Source: Termitomyces sp. T153 (lineage: Eukaryota > Basidiomycota > Agaricomycetes > Agaricales > Lyophyllaceae). From it: DNA of 64,000 nt. The position numbers were made by a program, and so were the translations under genes. The stretch lies in NCBI GenBank assembly GCA_018296165.2, contig JACKQL020000159.1:1-64000 (forward strand). The letters run 5' to 3'. The notes under the pieces were generated by a model. It was not told where the DNA came from. It saw nothing but the letters and a program-made list of their open reading frames with translations, and did not search any database. Below, piece by piece: positions 10,108 through 22,560 of the stretch (its first letter is position 1; every line of letters starts with the position of its first letter).

Positions 10108-11115
10108 GAGACAGGAGTTGCTAGGTAGAAGGGGTAGGAGCTATGGTAATGGTAGTAGATGCCACTGCTGGAGTGCTAGAAAAAGGTGCGCCTGGTCTGG
10201 TAGAAGTTAGGGTGGACAATGTGGTGGATTCTAAAGGTGCCAGCACAGCAACTGCTGGTGTGATGTTGCCTGAGTGTTGCTTCCACAGTATGTGGACTTG
10301 CTTCTTAGCTATCTACTTTCCAATGACCATAAGGGCTTCTCCAATCTGCTAATCAGAGCCACAGATAGAGACAAACTGGCAGTCTCCTCCAGCCAAGCTA
10401 ACCATGAAGGCTGCTAAGTGGGTGCTAGAGCTGTCAAGGGCTTGTTTAAGGCCCTGCTCTTGGTGACCAACCACATGCACAATAAGAGAGTCAGGGAGTT
10501 CAAGCATGCACTCAAAATGTTAGGTGCAGCCATCCATAGGAGGGAGGTTCCAAGCAAAGGGGATGACAAGAGGAGCATTAGAGGTAGGACATGCTACACA
10601 TCAGAGAATATGAGAGGTGGGCACAGTAGAGGGTTTGGTGGAGGACTTGGGCTTTAGCTGCCCAGGTAGAGCTGACCATTTGGCAGAGTCCAAGGGAACA
10701 GCATGGCCACTCATACTAGGCTGTGAGGCTGTTTGAGCAGAAGCAACTGTGGCAATAGGCATAGGCATATGACCAGACTTGAGTGCCACTAGTCTGCTCT
10801 CAAGCTCAGAGACAAGAGTTAGCAGTCTCTTAATAGATTCTGGGTTGGCAAAAGTGTCAGATAGAGTCAGCATAGAGTCCATAGAGGTTAAGGTGAGGCC
10901 AAGAGTAGGTGTTAGGTTGGATGTTGTGGGCTAGAGGTGCAGACAATGTAGGGACTGATTAAGATGTGAGGGGAACAAACACTCCATAAATGAACCTGGC
11001 TAGAGCAAGCAAGCACAAGCAACAAGCAAGCATCAAAGGAGCAGAATGGTGGCTGAGAGGCAGGCAAGGGGCAAGCTGAGCAAGCTGAGCAAGGTAGCAA
11101 TGCTGGAGTTCTCAC
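10108..11115 (-). pseudogene. Unassigned retroelement fragment with a gag-like N-terminus
   Basis: A minus-strand open segment 10,601-10,882 starts MDSMLTLSDTF and is rich in Q, S and P, like the N-terminus of some gypsy gag proteins. Downstream codons to 10,108 are full of stops. The leader above it (10,890-11,110) recurs at 53,035-53,143, where it again adjoins a family B LTR. This suggests that the piece is linked to family B, but I cannot show it is the same element. Confidence 0.4.
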
Positions 11116-11429
11116 AATTGGTTTGCTGGATAGACCTGGGGAATGCTGCTATTGATTGGTCAAAGGATATTCTATCCTTGCAAATGGCTTAAGTACTATG
11201 TCCATGGCTATGCTATGACTAATGCTATATGTGGTAAGTGGCCTGAGTATGCTAAGCAGTAATGACTATCAATACATCAAATAGAGAACTAGAGTCTGAT
11301 GACTATAAAGGGCTGACTAAACAAGATGAAAGGGGAATAGGAAGTAGATCAGGCAGCTGGTCTGGTAATGTACTATAGGGCTAAGCCTGAGATAGGGTTG
11401 GACTACTCACCAAAGGGTCATCCCCTTAC
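11116..11429. other. Unrecognised CpG-poor sequence
   Basis: No gene or named repeat is seen. Composition (very few CpG) matches the surrounding old transposon sequence, so it is probably decayed repeat. Confidence 0.4.
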
Positions 11430-11709
11430 ACAACTCTCTCTACTCCTCCCTCCAATTCTCTAGGGCCCCAATACCTCCAACCCAACTCCAGCAACTCCAG
11501 AGCAAGACAAAAGAATCCCCAAAGCCTCAAGGTGGTCAAGAAAGGAAGGAAGACACACCTCCACTCCAGCCTCCTTGAAATGCACCCTGAAGGTGCCCCC
11601 AACAAACTCTAAAAGTCAATGGGAGAACCATGGTACTCTGACCCACAATGCTGGACAACTCTAGACTCCTCTGCCATTACTTCAACACCCCCTCCCAATT
11701 GATCTGAAG
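11430..11709 (+). pseudogene. Family A gypsy pol fragment (host of element E)
   Basis: The sequence aligns with the protease-RT linker of element E near 16,470-16,560: ATGGTACTCTGACC followed by CTCTGCCA and a CTCC-rich tract. The match stops exactly where the LTR of E begins at 11,710. It is therefore a remnant of an older family A element into which E inserted. The matching right-hand side is not in the window. Confidence 0.6.
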
Positions 11710-12761
11710 TGTCACAACCCACTCCCTGGACTCCCAGCATTGTTCCCAGCCTGCTTGTTCCCCCAGAGTCTCTCCCAATGCCCCATCAAACTCCCCCAGC
11801 CCTTGCCCATCCCCCATGCCTACACTGGGTAACTCTGATGCTTCTCCAGCAATCCCCAATAACCCCCTGACCAACTCTGACACCTTTTCTGCAGCTATTG
11901 ACACTTCCTCTAAGCCTCTGGCACCCTCCCCCATTGTTTCTGGCCCTGTCCTACACCTCCAACCCACTGCCCTAGTTCACCTGACCTGCTCCAGAGCATC
12001 ACAACAACTCCAGAGCAGCCTGCATCCTCAGCTGATCCCATCAGAATATCACTATGGCCTGCTCCTTGATTATACCCAACACCCATTGACTCTGTGCAGC
12101 TCCATTGAGCCTTACTACCATACCCACTGTCCTCTGGAGCTATCCAGTAGTCAGTATATAAGTTGTAGAGTAACTTCTTATACTCTAGTCTTGATATTAC
12201 CTACATTAACTGGTTACTTGTGTCTCATGTATTTTTCTGTTCCTATTTCTATTCTTAGTCTTGAATCCATCTTTTTCTCAGTCTCATCTCATCTCATCTC
12301 TGTCTCATCTCAATTGTCTCTTTTTCCTTTGTTTCTCTGAGTTCCTTTCAATTCTGACATCAGTACAAACTCTGTGCATGTCCTACAACCCCCAAACATT
12401 CTTACAACAACTCTGGACCTTGCTTCACACTTGGCCCTGCAACCCATCAAGTCTTGATCAACTCCCCGTTCAACTCTGGCTCTGCCCCCATCACTTGCAA
12501 AGCCTCTGTATACCCTGCAATTGATTTGTGTGCCTACAAACTTGTACCTGATGCCTGCCCAAGCCACTGTCTAATATACTTGGTCTTAGACTTCCCTGGA
12601 CCACTCTGGACTTGCTCAGATCACTCCCCTTAGCTTCCTCTTGCAAGTTCCTACACTCCACACAAACCCTGGAGTGCTAGGTTATAAGCACAGGACATCA
12701 TATCTGCATAGTAAGGACTTGCCCAGTGTAGCTGAGCCCCCATAGTCAGTGGAACCTGACA
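11710..12761 (+). mobile_element. 5' LTR of gypsy element E (family A), 1,052 bp
   Basis: It begins TGTCACAACCCACTCC and ends GTGGAACCTGACA. TATATAAG lies at 12,155-12,162 and AGTCTTGATATTA, the predicted 5' end of the transcript, at 12,187-12,199, 32 bases after the TATA start. An inverted repeat TAGAGTA/TACTCTA sits between them. Almost no CpG remains, so this is an old copy. The left flank is TGAAG; a right-hand partner LTR for E was not found. Confidence 0.88.
12155..12199 (+). promoter_or_regulatory. Element E core promoter: TATA box and transcript start/self-primer
   Basis: TATATAAG (12,155) is followed at 32 bases by AGTCTTGATATTA (12,187-12,199). The second motif pairs perfectly, 13 of 13, with the site just after the LTR (12,762-12,774, with one G-T position from a transition). 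The spacing is repeated in the LTRs at 1,168, 24,9xx (minus), 30,8xx (minus) and 50,161. Confidence 0.75.
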
Positions 12762-12774
12762 TAATATCAAGGCT
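12762..12774 (+). promoter_or_regulatory. Element E self-primer binding site
   Basis: TAATATCAAGGCT lies immediately after the LTR. It is complementary to the AGTCTTGATATTA motif in the same LTR except for one G:T-compatible position. Other copies have the exact complement TAATATCAAGACT. Confidence 0.72.
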
Positions 12775-12793
12775 CCCCCTTACTCCATTCTTG

Positions 12794-15250
12794 ATGTCTG
12801 CATATAACCCTGCATACAACTCTGCTGGCTACCTAACTGATGTCTACAGTCAGCCAGTCTCTGAAAATCTATATGCCCTGTTCTACCCAGGCCCTCCTGC
12901 AGATCAGTACATTCTCTGCCACTGGACCCCTGACCCCAACTAGACATTCTATGCCCCCTCCATCAGCTAGAGAATACCTCTGGGCTGGCAATGCCCTCTA
13001 GCATTTCCTGCCAATGGCAACAACCCCCACATGTATCCCAGAGGATACTCTGCAGTGCTCCCCAACTCCACCTACCTTCTCCCCACCCACCACTACACAT
13101 ACCCAGCTCCTTTGGAGCACATAGATAATTATTCTCCCCCTTGTCTGCCATTTTCTGCTCAAGTTCCCCCTTCTCTCAGGCAGCAAAGGGTCAAAGCCTA
13201 TGCCTGACAGTGTGACAAAGTTCTCTGTTTCCTCTGCCTCTCTCCTGCAGAGTTTGTAAGATGCACTTGCACTCTTCTTGTCAACCTAAGCTACCCTGAC
13301 ACCCCCACAACTCCAGAAGTTTGGGTAGATCAACTCCTTGACTGGTGGATCAACTCCTTGACTTGTGGATCAACTCCTTGACTTCCACAAATGCTACCTG
13401 CAAGGAAACCTCCTGGAAACCATGCAAGGCATCCTGGATATTGATGCTAATTTATAGAACAACCTCTGCACATTGGTTGAAGAAATCCACACCAGTCCAA
13501 ACTCCTGCCCATTCAAAGATCCTCTGGACCTCTCCTATTCCTTTCATGTGTAGCATGAAGAACCCGTCAGAATGCAAAGCAAAGCCCTGCCTTCCATTCC
13601 CCACCAGCAAGAAGAACTTAACATAGCCTCCAGCATCTTGAGAAACCTTAATCCTGCAGAGGGATTGTTTGACCAACCTACTACCCACACTTTGGCCCTC
13701 TCTGCTTGCCTCTAGACCAACTCTGTCCCCAGCACCTTCTGAACATGGGATCAGCCCACCACCCCCAAACCTCACTCACAATGGCCACCCCTGCACATCA
13801 ACAATGACAACTAGACTCTTTCCTACATCAACAAGCCTGGCAACTCCACTAACAAACCTGCCCTGTGCAATGACCCTCTACAGGACTGACCCTCCTAGTT
13901 CAATCTCCATGCTCCCCATACCAATGTTCCTCCACCCTGCCAAAACCTCCCAGCCCCTTGGAAACAGCCTATGGGCCCTGGGGCATCCCAACCTCCTTTT
14001 CCCACTAACCCTCCTTGTCCCCCACCCATTCCAATGTCCAACCCTCCTGCTGACACTAACCACTTTGGACCCCCCACCCCTGGAGGACCCCCTCCCCCTT
14101 GATGGGCCCCAGGGCCTCCTCTGGGCAATGTAGGCAAACTCCCCAGTGGCAGACCACTCAATGGTGGACCACCTGGAGGATGGGGCCCAGCTATGGACAA
14201 CTTCCTCCCCCCCTCAGCATGAAAATGGAAACAACTACTATTACTACTACAATGCCAGACTCCCACTCCAAACTCAAAACATCCAGAACAATACCTGGAA
14301 TGCACTAGCTCAGAAAGGGAAACTCGACATTCAGAAGCCTGAACCTTTCACCACTGGCTGCAACTCCCAGAAGTGGTGCATCTTTCTAATGCAGTGTCTA
14401 ACAATGTTCCAAGCTAAGCCCATTACCTTCCAGCTTGAAAGCTCACAAGTAGCCTTTGCTGTGTCATATTTGCAGGGAATCACCTTCAATCATTACACTG
14501 AGCTACTCCAGTTCAATCCCAACAACCCTATACTCTCTAATTGGCTCCCTTTCACCTAGGAGTTCTCTAGTAAGTTTGGTGTCTTTGACACTGGTGGAGG
14601 CAGAGGAAAACCTCTTCAACCTCCAAATGCATGACAATGAGCATTTCATAACCTGCATCGTACAATTTCAATGGAAGGCCTAGGAAACTGGATGGAATTA
14701 CAATGCTCTCCAATTTGCTCTCCATTGTGCTCTGCCTCATGGATCAAGGATGTCCTCCATCTCACACCTAAGCAAACTACCTACAATATATGACAGATAC
14801 ATTGTTACCCAGGTCAATTAATGTTACTGGGAAGATTGGAGCAAGAACCCCAGACCTTGTTGAACACCTCTGGCAACACCAACTGGCAGGCCAGAACAAC
14901 CAACAGCACTTGATCCTCAATCCCTGCCAACCCTGCCAACCCCATGCTCTGTTTCCCTCCAGGCCAAGGACCTTCCAGTGCTAATTGACCTCTAGGACAG
15001 TGCCCACCTGCCTAACTCAATGCTGCCAACCTCCACAAAGCCCCAGAGCCCCTGAATACCAACCCTAATGACCTTGACAACATTCCAGATTCCACCAACA
15101 ACCAGGAAGCCCTATGTGCAAACAAGATTTGGGATATGCTGTGGATCAACATACCAGAGGAAACCCAGGAGAGACAATGGAAAGAGGGCACATGCATCCT
15201 ATGTGGTGAGCAAGTACACTTTATCTGCAGTTGTCCTAAATGACAGATGA
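12794..15250 (+). pseudogene. Element E gag
   Basis: The gag starts with MSAYNPAYN at 12,794, the same start as in element C. It continues through a proline/tyrosine-rich N-terminal part (LFYPGPPADQY, SAQVPPSLRQQRVKAY), a proline-rich linker, and the retrotrans-gag core at about 14,290-14,760 (KLDIQKPEPF, FLMQCLTMFQAKPITF, YLQGITFNHYTELL). A CCHC knuckle CILCGEQVHFICSC lies near 15,200-15,240. Many stops interrupt it, mostly TAG or TGA at former CAG, CGA or TGG codons. A short direct repeat of ATCAACTCCTTGACT (three copies, 13,330-13,385) is also present. CpG is nearly absent. Confidence 0.8.
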
Positions 15251-15299
15251 TGGGACATGCTGTATGGATGATCAACAGTGAAAACTGCAATTACCAGTT

Positions 15300-18200
15300 C
15301 AGTTTACAGAACATAAGTCAGTGGTTTAGGTCTTGAAGATGCACTAGACTGCAGACCAGACCCCAATGTCTTCTCCACCTTGCCCACACTTCTTTGCGCA
15401 ATAGTACTTGCCCTGGACACTCTTCCAGCACACCTTCCCTCCTACTCCTCCACCACTCTCCTTCTCTGCACCACCCTTCCCTTCTCCAACAACTCTATCT
15501 CCACACTAGTTAATAGCAGCACCACAGATAACTTCATTGATGAATCCCTAGTGGCACTCATCCTCCACCACCTCTGATGTCTCCCTACTCTGATCCTCCT
15601 CAAGCTTTTTGACAGCAACCCCACTCCCACCAGAGATATTACACACCACCTGGAGACAACCATGACCTTTGCTAACAGATGACAGCAAGAACTATAGCTA
15701 CTCATCACAAAACTACACCCCTCCACCCCCATTGTCTTAGGCTTCTCATGGCTCCACACTACCAATCCCCATTGACTGGCCCAGCCTCACTCTCTGCCTC
15801 AACCAGGACAATCCAACTGACTCCAGACTAATACCCTTTGATGTCTCACTCTCTCCTGAAAATCTTGAGACTATAATTGACCAACTCCAGACTCCCCTAC
15901 AGCTTCACTCAAGGTCTGTGCAGTCATTTGTCATCAATGTCTGACTTGATGGCTTGCCCAAGGCCCTCCCTGCCCTCATCAACAGTAGTGCCTCTGGTAC
16001 CTTTATCAGCAGTTAACTTGACCTCCAATGCAATGACCTTGACAAATTCCTCAAGCTCCAAGTCTTTGATGGAAGCTCTGTTATGACAGGGATCACTCAA
16101 TACTACAATGACACCCTCACCCTTGACAATGACCTGCAGTTTCAGGTTTGGCTTCTTGTTATCCAACTTCCCCTGTCAACTCCAATCATGCTTGGACTTT
16201 TATGGCTGCAAGATGTTAACTTCAACATCAACTGGAAGAACCTCACTATGCAATTTCCTGGCCCCAGAGCAAGTCTAGCAGCTGCCATCCCCCTCTGCCT
16301 CCAGTCTATCTCAGACTCCAATGTCTCAGACTCCAGTGCCAGCACCTCTGGAGCAACCCAAAGCCCCTCAACCTCTGACAGCAATCTAGAAGATGAAGAA
16401 AACACAATCCTGCCTTGATTACCCTCAATCAAATCATAACAGCTGCTCCCCAACATACCCCAAAATCAATACAAAGGCTCATGGTACTCTGACCAGTAAT
16501 GCTTGACCCCTCTGAACCACTCTGCCACCACTCCAGGCTCAACTGCTGCTGCCCCATCACCCACTCCCATCAACTCTGGAAACCTCAATATTAAAATAAT
16601 TGGTGCTATTCCCTTTGCATGCATCTTACAAGATAGCACCCCTACCTTCCAGTTACAAATTATGCCAGCCCTACTAGAGGAGCACGTCCATGCAGAAACT
16701 ACCCTGCTGGAGTGCAAAATGGAGGAACAGATCCTATACAAAGTAGTTTCCCTAGAGTATCATGAATTTGCTGACATGTTCTCTGAAGAGAGTGCCAAAG
16801 AACTTCCCCCACACTACTCCTATGACTATAAGATTGACCTCAAAGAAGGTGCCTCACTCCTGTTTGGCAAGATCTACAACATGTCCAAAATTGAGCTCTG
16901 GGCCCTGAAGGAGTATCCCAATGACATGCTCTGCAAGAGCTTCATATGCTCATCAATCTCTGCCACCAGTGCTTCAGTCTTGTTCACCAAGAAGAAGGAC
17001 AGATCACTCTAACTCTGTGTAGATCATTGGGGACTCAACAAAGTTACCAAAAAGAACTGGTATCCCCTCCCCCTGATTAGAGACCTCATTAACCATCTCC
17101 ATAATGCTAAGATCTACACAAAGATAAATCTCTGCTCTGGCTACAACAATGTCTGAATTTCTCTGGAACATAAATGGAAGACTGCCTTTCACACCCACTA
17201 TGGCCTCTTTGAGTACCTTGTAATGCCCTTCAGAATGACTAACTCTCCCGCCACCTTCTAGTACTTCATGAATGACATCTTCCACAATATGAACAACATT
17301 TTCATTATTGTGTACCTGGACAACATATTGATCTACTCAAATTTGCCAGGGGAGCATCTGGAGCACATCCACTATGTCCTAGAATGACTCTGGGAGTACC
17401 ACCTCCATGCCAAACCTGAGAAATGCTCCTTCCACACAATGGAGATTGAATACTTCAGAGTCATCATCACTCCCAATGGTGTGCACATGGACCCCACCAA
17501 GGTCAAAGCTATACTCAATTGGCCCCTGCCATGGAACATCAAAGAGGTACAGTTGTTTCTGGGTTTTGCTAACTTCTACCACTGATTCATCGACAACTAC
17601 TCCAGAATTACCAAACTCTTCAACTGACTTATATGGAAGGACACCCCTTGGGACTGGGACAGCAAATGCTAGAGTATATTCCTTCTTCCCAAAAAGGCCT
17701 TTACCTCCACTCTGGTCCTCCACCATTTTGACCCCTCCCTGCTGATTGTGCTTGAATGCAATGCCTCTGACTACACCATTTCTGGAATACTCTCCCAGTT
17801 GGACTCTGGAGGCGAGGACTTCTGCCCCATTGCCTTCTACACCTGTTTGATGATCCCTGCAGAGCTCAACTACAACATCTCTACAAAGAACTCCTTGCAA
17901 TTATTGAAGCCTTTCATCAGTGGCAGGCCTACCTCAAGGAATCCCCATACTGTGTTCAAGTCTACTCTGACCACAACAACCAACAATACTTCATGACCAC
18001 AAAACAACTCAGCTGCCACCAAGCTCAATGGTCCAAAACCCTCTTGGAGTATGACTTTACCATCCACTACTACCCCAGATGACTCAGCACAAAGCCCAAC
18101 ACTCTCACTCAGAGGTCCAATGTGTATCCAAAAAAATCATTGGAAGCTGAATGGAATGCATTCAACTATCAAGTGGTAATCCCTCCTGAACATCTGCATG

Positions 18201-19451
18201 CTGTGCTGATTTTAAATAAAGAAGGAATCCTTCATCAAATCAGAAACTCACCCCTGAACTCCTTCTTTACCCAGCATAATCCCCACAGCAACTCCACTGA
18301 CAAGTCAAATGCCAAAAACCCCTTCATGCTGTCTCCAGACCACTGCCTCCTGCTCCAGAATGGACAAATCTTGCTCTGAACCACAAATCCATTTGCCTCA
18401 ATATACTCTGGCAACACTATGACCACAAACTCCATGGACACCCAGGAATTTGTAAGACCCTTCAGCTCATCTCCTAAACTTACTTTTGGCCAGGAATGAA
18501 GAAGGACATCACACAATACATAAGGGCCTGCAAACCTTGTCTCTGAGCCAAGGTACCCTGCCACCACCCCCATGGACTACTGAAACCCCTCCCCATTGGC
18601 CAGTGCTCCTGGTCCTCAATCTCAATGGATCACATTGTTGAACTCCCTAACTCTGAAGGTTTCAACACAATCCTTGTCATAGTCTGCTGCCTAACCAAGC
18701 AAGCCCTCTTCATTCCCTGCTACACCACTAACAATGCCCTGGAGTTTGCCAAACTGTTTTTTGAGCACATATTCTCCAAGCATGGACTCCTGAACAATAT
18801 CATCTCTGACTGCAGACCTCTGTTTGTATCCTATTTTTGGCAATCACTATGCAAGGTGCTCAAAATAAGAACCAATCTCTCCACTGCCTATCACCCAGAG
18901 ACTGATGGACAGACAGAACAAGTAAACCAGACATTAGAATAGTATCTCCACCTCTATGTTAACTATTTACAGAACAACTGGCATGCAGAACTCCCCCTTG
19001 CTGAGTTTACCTACAACAATACACCTCATTCTGCCACTGAAGTTTCCCCCTTCTATGCCAACAAGGGCTACATCCCTCAAGGATATCCCTTCCTACATCA
19101 CCCACAAAGTTGCCAAGGACCTCTGCTCCCTTCACCAGTTCCTCTGGAATGAAATCAACACCACCAATCAAGCCTACTCCAAACATGCCAATGCCCAATG
19201 TGACTCCACCCCTGACTGGCCCCCTGGCACCTTAGTTTGGCTCAATTAACAAAACCTCAAGACTCAGAGGCCCTCTGTCAAGCTTGATCACAAACATTTT
19301 GGTCCTTTCAAAGTCCTCCAGAAGGTCTCCATGCATGCCTACAAGCTTGACTTACTCCTGGGCCTAAAGGGCCTCCACCCCATGTTCCACATATGACTCC
19401 TCAAAAAACATGCTCCAGAGCCCTTTCCTGGGCAATGCCCCAGTTGACCAC
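15300..19451 (+). pseudogene. Element E pol: protease, RT, RNase H, integrase
   Basis: The order is that of Ty3/gypsy. Protease-like LVNSSTTDNFIDES is at about 15,507-15,548. RT runs about 16,800-17,390 with [25 protein letters not shown] and YLDN in place of YLDD. RNase H runs about 17,740-18,110, the zinc-binding and integrase core regions about 18,430-18,960 (TDGQTEQVNQTLE), and the C-terminal part from 19,000. Numerous stops and frameshifts make it inactive. The sequence 16,081-16,680 contains no CpG at all. The frame is cut at 19,451 by element C and resumes at 37,642. Confidence 0.85.
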
Positions 19452-20482
19452 TGTCAGGTTCTGCTGATGATGGGGGCTCAGCTACACTGGCGAACCCTTA
19501 CTAGGTGGATGCGATGCCCTGCACTAATAACCTAGCATTCCAGGGTTGGTGTGGAGTGAAGGGACTTGTGAAGGGGAATTAGGGGAGGCAGTCTGAGCAA
19601 GTCTGGAATGGTCTGGAGGAGTCTAAGACCCAGTATATTAGATGTCAAACCTAGGCAGGTGTTAGAAACAAGTTTGTGGGCATGCAAGTAGACTGCAGGG
19701 TAAGCAGGACTTTGCAGTTGATGGGAGCAGAGCCAGAGTTTGAAGGGGGATCACCACAGCTTGATGGGTTCTGGGGCTGAGCAGGGAGTGAGGTCTGGAG
19801 TTGTCATAAGAATGTTTGGATCGTAGTGCATGTATGGAATTTGTGCTGATGTTGGAGAAGAAAGGAACTTAGGGGAACAGAGAAGATATACACAGTCAAG
19901 ATGAGATGGAGACAAGGTGAGATGAGACAGAGGAAAGAGATTGATTTGAAACTAAAAATAAGAATAGAGATGAGATGAAGGACAAGACATAGGAAACCAG
20001 TAAATGCAATATCAAGACTAAAGTACCAAGGGTTACTCTACAACTTATATACTGACTACTGGGGGGCCCCAGAGGGCAGAGGATATGGCAGAGGGGCTCG
20101 ACAGAGCTGCACAGAGTCAATGGGTGTCAGGTGCAATCATGGAGCAGGCTGCAGTGACATTCTGATGGGATCAGCTGGAAAGTGGGTTGCTCTGGAGTCA
20201 TTGGGTGCTTCCCAGCAGGTCGGGGGAATTAAGGTGGGGGTTTGGGTTGTGTGACATGGTCAGGAGCAGTGGGGGGAGTCTTGGGAGTTCAGGGGGATTC
20301 AGGAGATGCATCAACAGCTGTGGAAAAGGCATTGGAATTGATCAGGGGGCCATTGGAGTTTGCTGAGGAAGTGTTGGAGTTACCTGGAGTGGGTGTGGAG
20401 GGTAGACAAGGGTTGGAAGAGTTTGGTGGAGCATTGGAGAGGACTGGAAGCAGTGCTGGGGTCTAGGGAGTGGGTCGTGACA
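19452..20482 (-). mobile_element. 3' LTR of element C, 1,031 bp
   Basis: On the plus strand it runs from TGTCAGGTTCTG to GGGTCGTGACA. A purine tract (minus strand, GAAGGGGAGGTGA) lies at 20,483-20,498, which identifies it as the 3' LTR. Differences from the 5' LTR include complementary TG/CA pairs at former CG sites (for example near 19,66x against 36,81x). Confidence 0.9.
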
Positions 20483-20498
20483 TCACCTCCCCTTCAGC
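20483..20498 (-). promoter_or_regulatory. Polypurine tract of element C
   Basis: GCTGAAGGGGAGGTGA on the minus strand directly precedes the 3' LTR start TGTCACGACCC. The same tract in varied form precedes the LTRs of D (25,373 on) and of element F (51,193 on). Confidence 0.75.
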
Positions 20499-20695
20499 GT
20501 TGAGACCCTCAAGATGCAGGGCACAGTTCAGGGATTGGCAGGGCATGGGAATTGAAGTTGAGCAATATTGATCAGACCGCAGTAGCAGTGGTGGTGTGGG
20601 GAACGAAGTCGAAGCATGGCCACTGCTCATTAGGGGGTTCATCCCAAGTTGTTAAAAAGGGGTCAGACATCCCCTGGACTTTCCAAACTTTCCCA

Positions 20696-22347
20696 ATGTC
20701 GTCTTTCACATACTCTCCAGCAGCATCCCCATCCCTCTTGGCACACACCTCAATTTCTTCCTCCAAGGATTCTGAGAGTCAGTGGGACTGTAGGTGGGTC
20801 CAGGCAATGTACCATAGTCATAAGTGCTGTCCCTTACTTGTCATGGCCAGAGTGCTGATTGTGGGCCCCTCAGAGCTTTTATTGGGGGAGGCCCCAGCAT
20901 AGTCAGTGGTGGAAGTGGTCCCTGCTTCTTGTTCCAGGCCTGGTATTGGCCCTAGAGTGGTCTGCCCTGTCCCTACAGAATTGAGAGTTGTGCAGGCAGA
21001 TGTGACGCCGGAGCACTTTGTAGAGGCTGTGGAGCAGGCAAGGGGTCCCCCAACGTTAGAGTGGTGTCAGGCAGTGGCCTTGGTGTGTCATTGGCATGTT
21101 TCTTCCTTATCAAGCTAACCCATGTCTCTAGTGTGCGTCCTGTACCTGGCAGGGTGAACAGTGTGAATTTGAGGAGCCCATGTTGGGAGTGCAGTGGGAC
21201 ATGTCAGTGTGTCTCCCATATTGCTCATGGCATAAGAAGTGCTCTGTCACTCTGAGTTGGCATGCTGCTTGCATCATAGCAGAGCAGGGGTGGGACTACA
21301 AGTGGGTCATCGCACAGTTGGAGGAGGGTTGGAGGGGTAGAGTGTTGGGGCGGAGTTCTGGGGTAGAGGAGGGAGTTGGCGCGGGGCATCTCCCAATAAA
21401 AGTTGGGCCCCTGTAGAGTGGGCAAAGGGGGCCCCCGCAGCATGTGACAAGGATAAGCAGAGGGCATCCCCCTTACTGGAGGTGGGGCCTAGCAAGTGAG
21501 CACAGGGGGAGCCAGCAATGGTAGGCCCTCTGGGTCCCATGGTATATTCCCCGATTTCTGGGGCCTTACTCAAGCAGTCTGCAGGAGGGTCGTGGTTGGC
21601 CACCAAGGCTTTCCTGCAGCATCGGGTGGAGGAGTTGGAGCAGTCATTGGCCACACTTGGGGAGGATGCTCATTGGATGGGGGAGGAGAGGGATGGGTTT
21701 CAGAAGGAGCTGGATGGGGCTTAAAGGGAGTGGGACTTGGCATGTAGGGATAAGGACATTGCTGTAGTGACTGCCATAGAATGATTGTTGCAGCTCCAAG
21801 AGCTGTGAGTGCGCATGAGGCCATTGGAGGCATGGGTGGAGATGGCAGAGCAGTGGTCAGAGGGGTCAGGGGTGTGGGGGACTCAGCAGGGGCCCAGTGT
21901 AGGAGTGACCCAAGCAACAGCGGAGAGGGCATGGCAGTGGGAGGAGTGGCTTGCCAATGAGGCAGCCTCAGGGTGGCAGGGAGTGCTCCATAAGTGCTCC
22001 TTTCATTTCCCTTTTCCTATGAGCTGATTTCTGCAGACTGGGCCAGGGAGCACTGCATCCTCCTTGATGGAGCATCAGCGGCACTGGGGTCCATCTATGA
22101 TGGGTTGGTGAGGATGCCTGGGAATCTCCTGCCAGAGTTGGGGCAAGGGGTCATGCAGATGGGGTGTCTGCTAGCAGGGCATTGGCAGAGGGCAATGGCG
22201 GACCCTGGGGTGTGGTGGGAGGTGGCAACAGACATGGCAGAGCCGCTCCTGGGGCATCCTAAAATTCTGGCAATGGTAGTAGTGCAACTGGAGGTGGATC
22301 TGGTGGGGAGAATAGTGGAGGTGGAGTTGGAGGGGGAGGGGGAGTAG
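20696..22347 (+). pseudogene. Element C opposite-strand gene: Zn2Cys6-like / coiled-coil protein
   Basis: This gene runs against gag-pol, between the chromodomain and the 3' LTR. It starts MSSFTYSPA at 20,696. A segment PEHFVEAV-x5-GPPTLEWCQ ends at 21,082, followed by a 49-bp intron (21,083-21,131, CTAAC branch, CTCTAG end) and then a cysteine region: CASCTWQGEQC (C-x2-C-x6-C) and, 15 residues on, CLPYCSWHKKC, in which Y replaces the second Cys. Further on come a degenerate middle part, EEWLANEAASG, a 47-bp intron (21,990-22,036) with donor changed to ATAAGT, and a C-terminal part with HCILLDGASAAL and LLAGHWQR, stop at 22,347. Element E carries the same intron and first knuckle; D carries the same C-terminal part. 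Function is unknown; DNA binding is only suggested by the cysteine spacing. Confidence 0.65.
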
Positions 22348-22560
22348 GAGCTTTCTTGGACTTGACTTTTTGGCCCACTCGCACCTTTGTATTATTATAT
22401 AATTTGTGTATATGGCTATTGTTGGATATTCAGCCTGGATAAGTGACTCTTTTTAGTGTTAAGTGAGGAGAAGCAAACAAAACACATAGGGGGTACTCAT
22501 GGGAGTTGAATCCCTGGTAAATCCAGAGGCAGGGGTTATGCCCACTGATGCCATCTGTAC
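22348..22560. other. Convergent spacer between the opposite-strand gene and pol of element C
   Basis: The two genes converge here. The equivalent spacer occurs in D (26,770-27,000) and E (37,881-38,084). It includes a block with GGGGTTATGCC conserved in all three, just before the chromodomain end. It may hold both transcript ends, but no terminator motif is identifiable. Confidence 0.45.

Noticed and set aside
21307..21932. Minus-strand open frames in the accessory region of element C
   Set aside because: Low-complexity shadows opposite the accessory gene, not matched in D or E.
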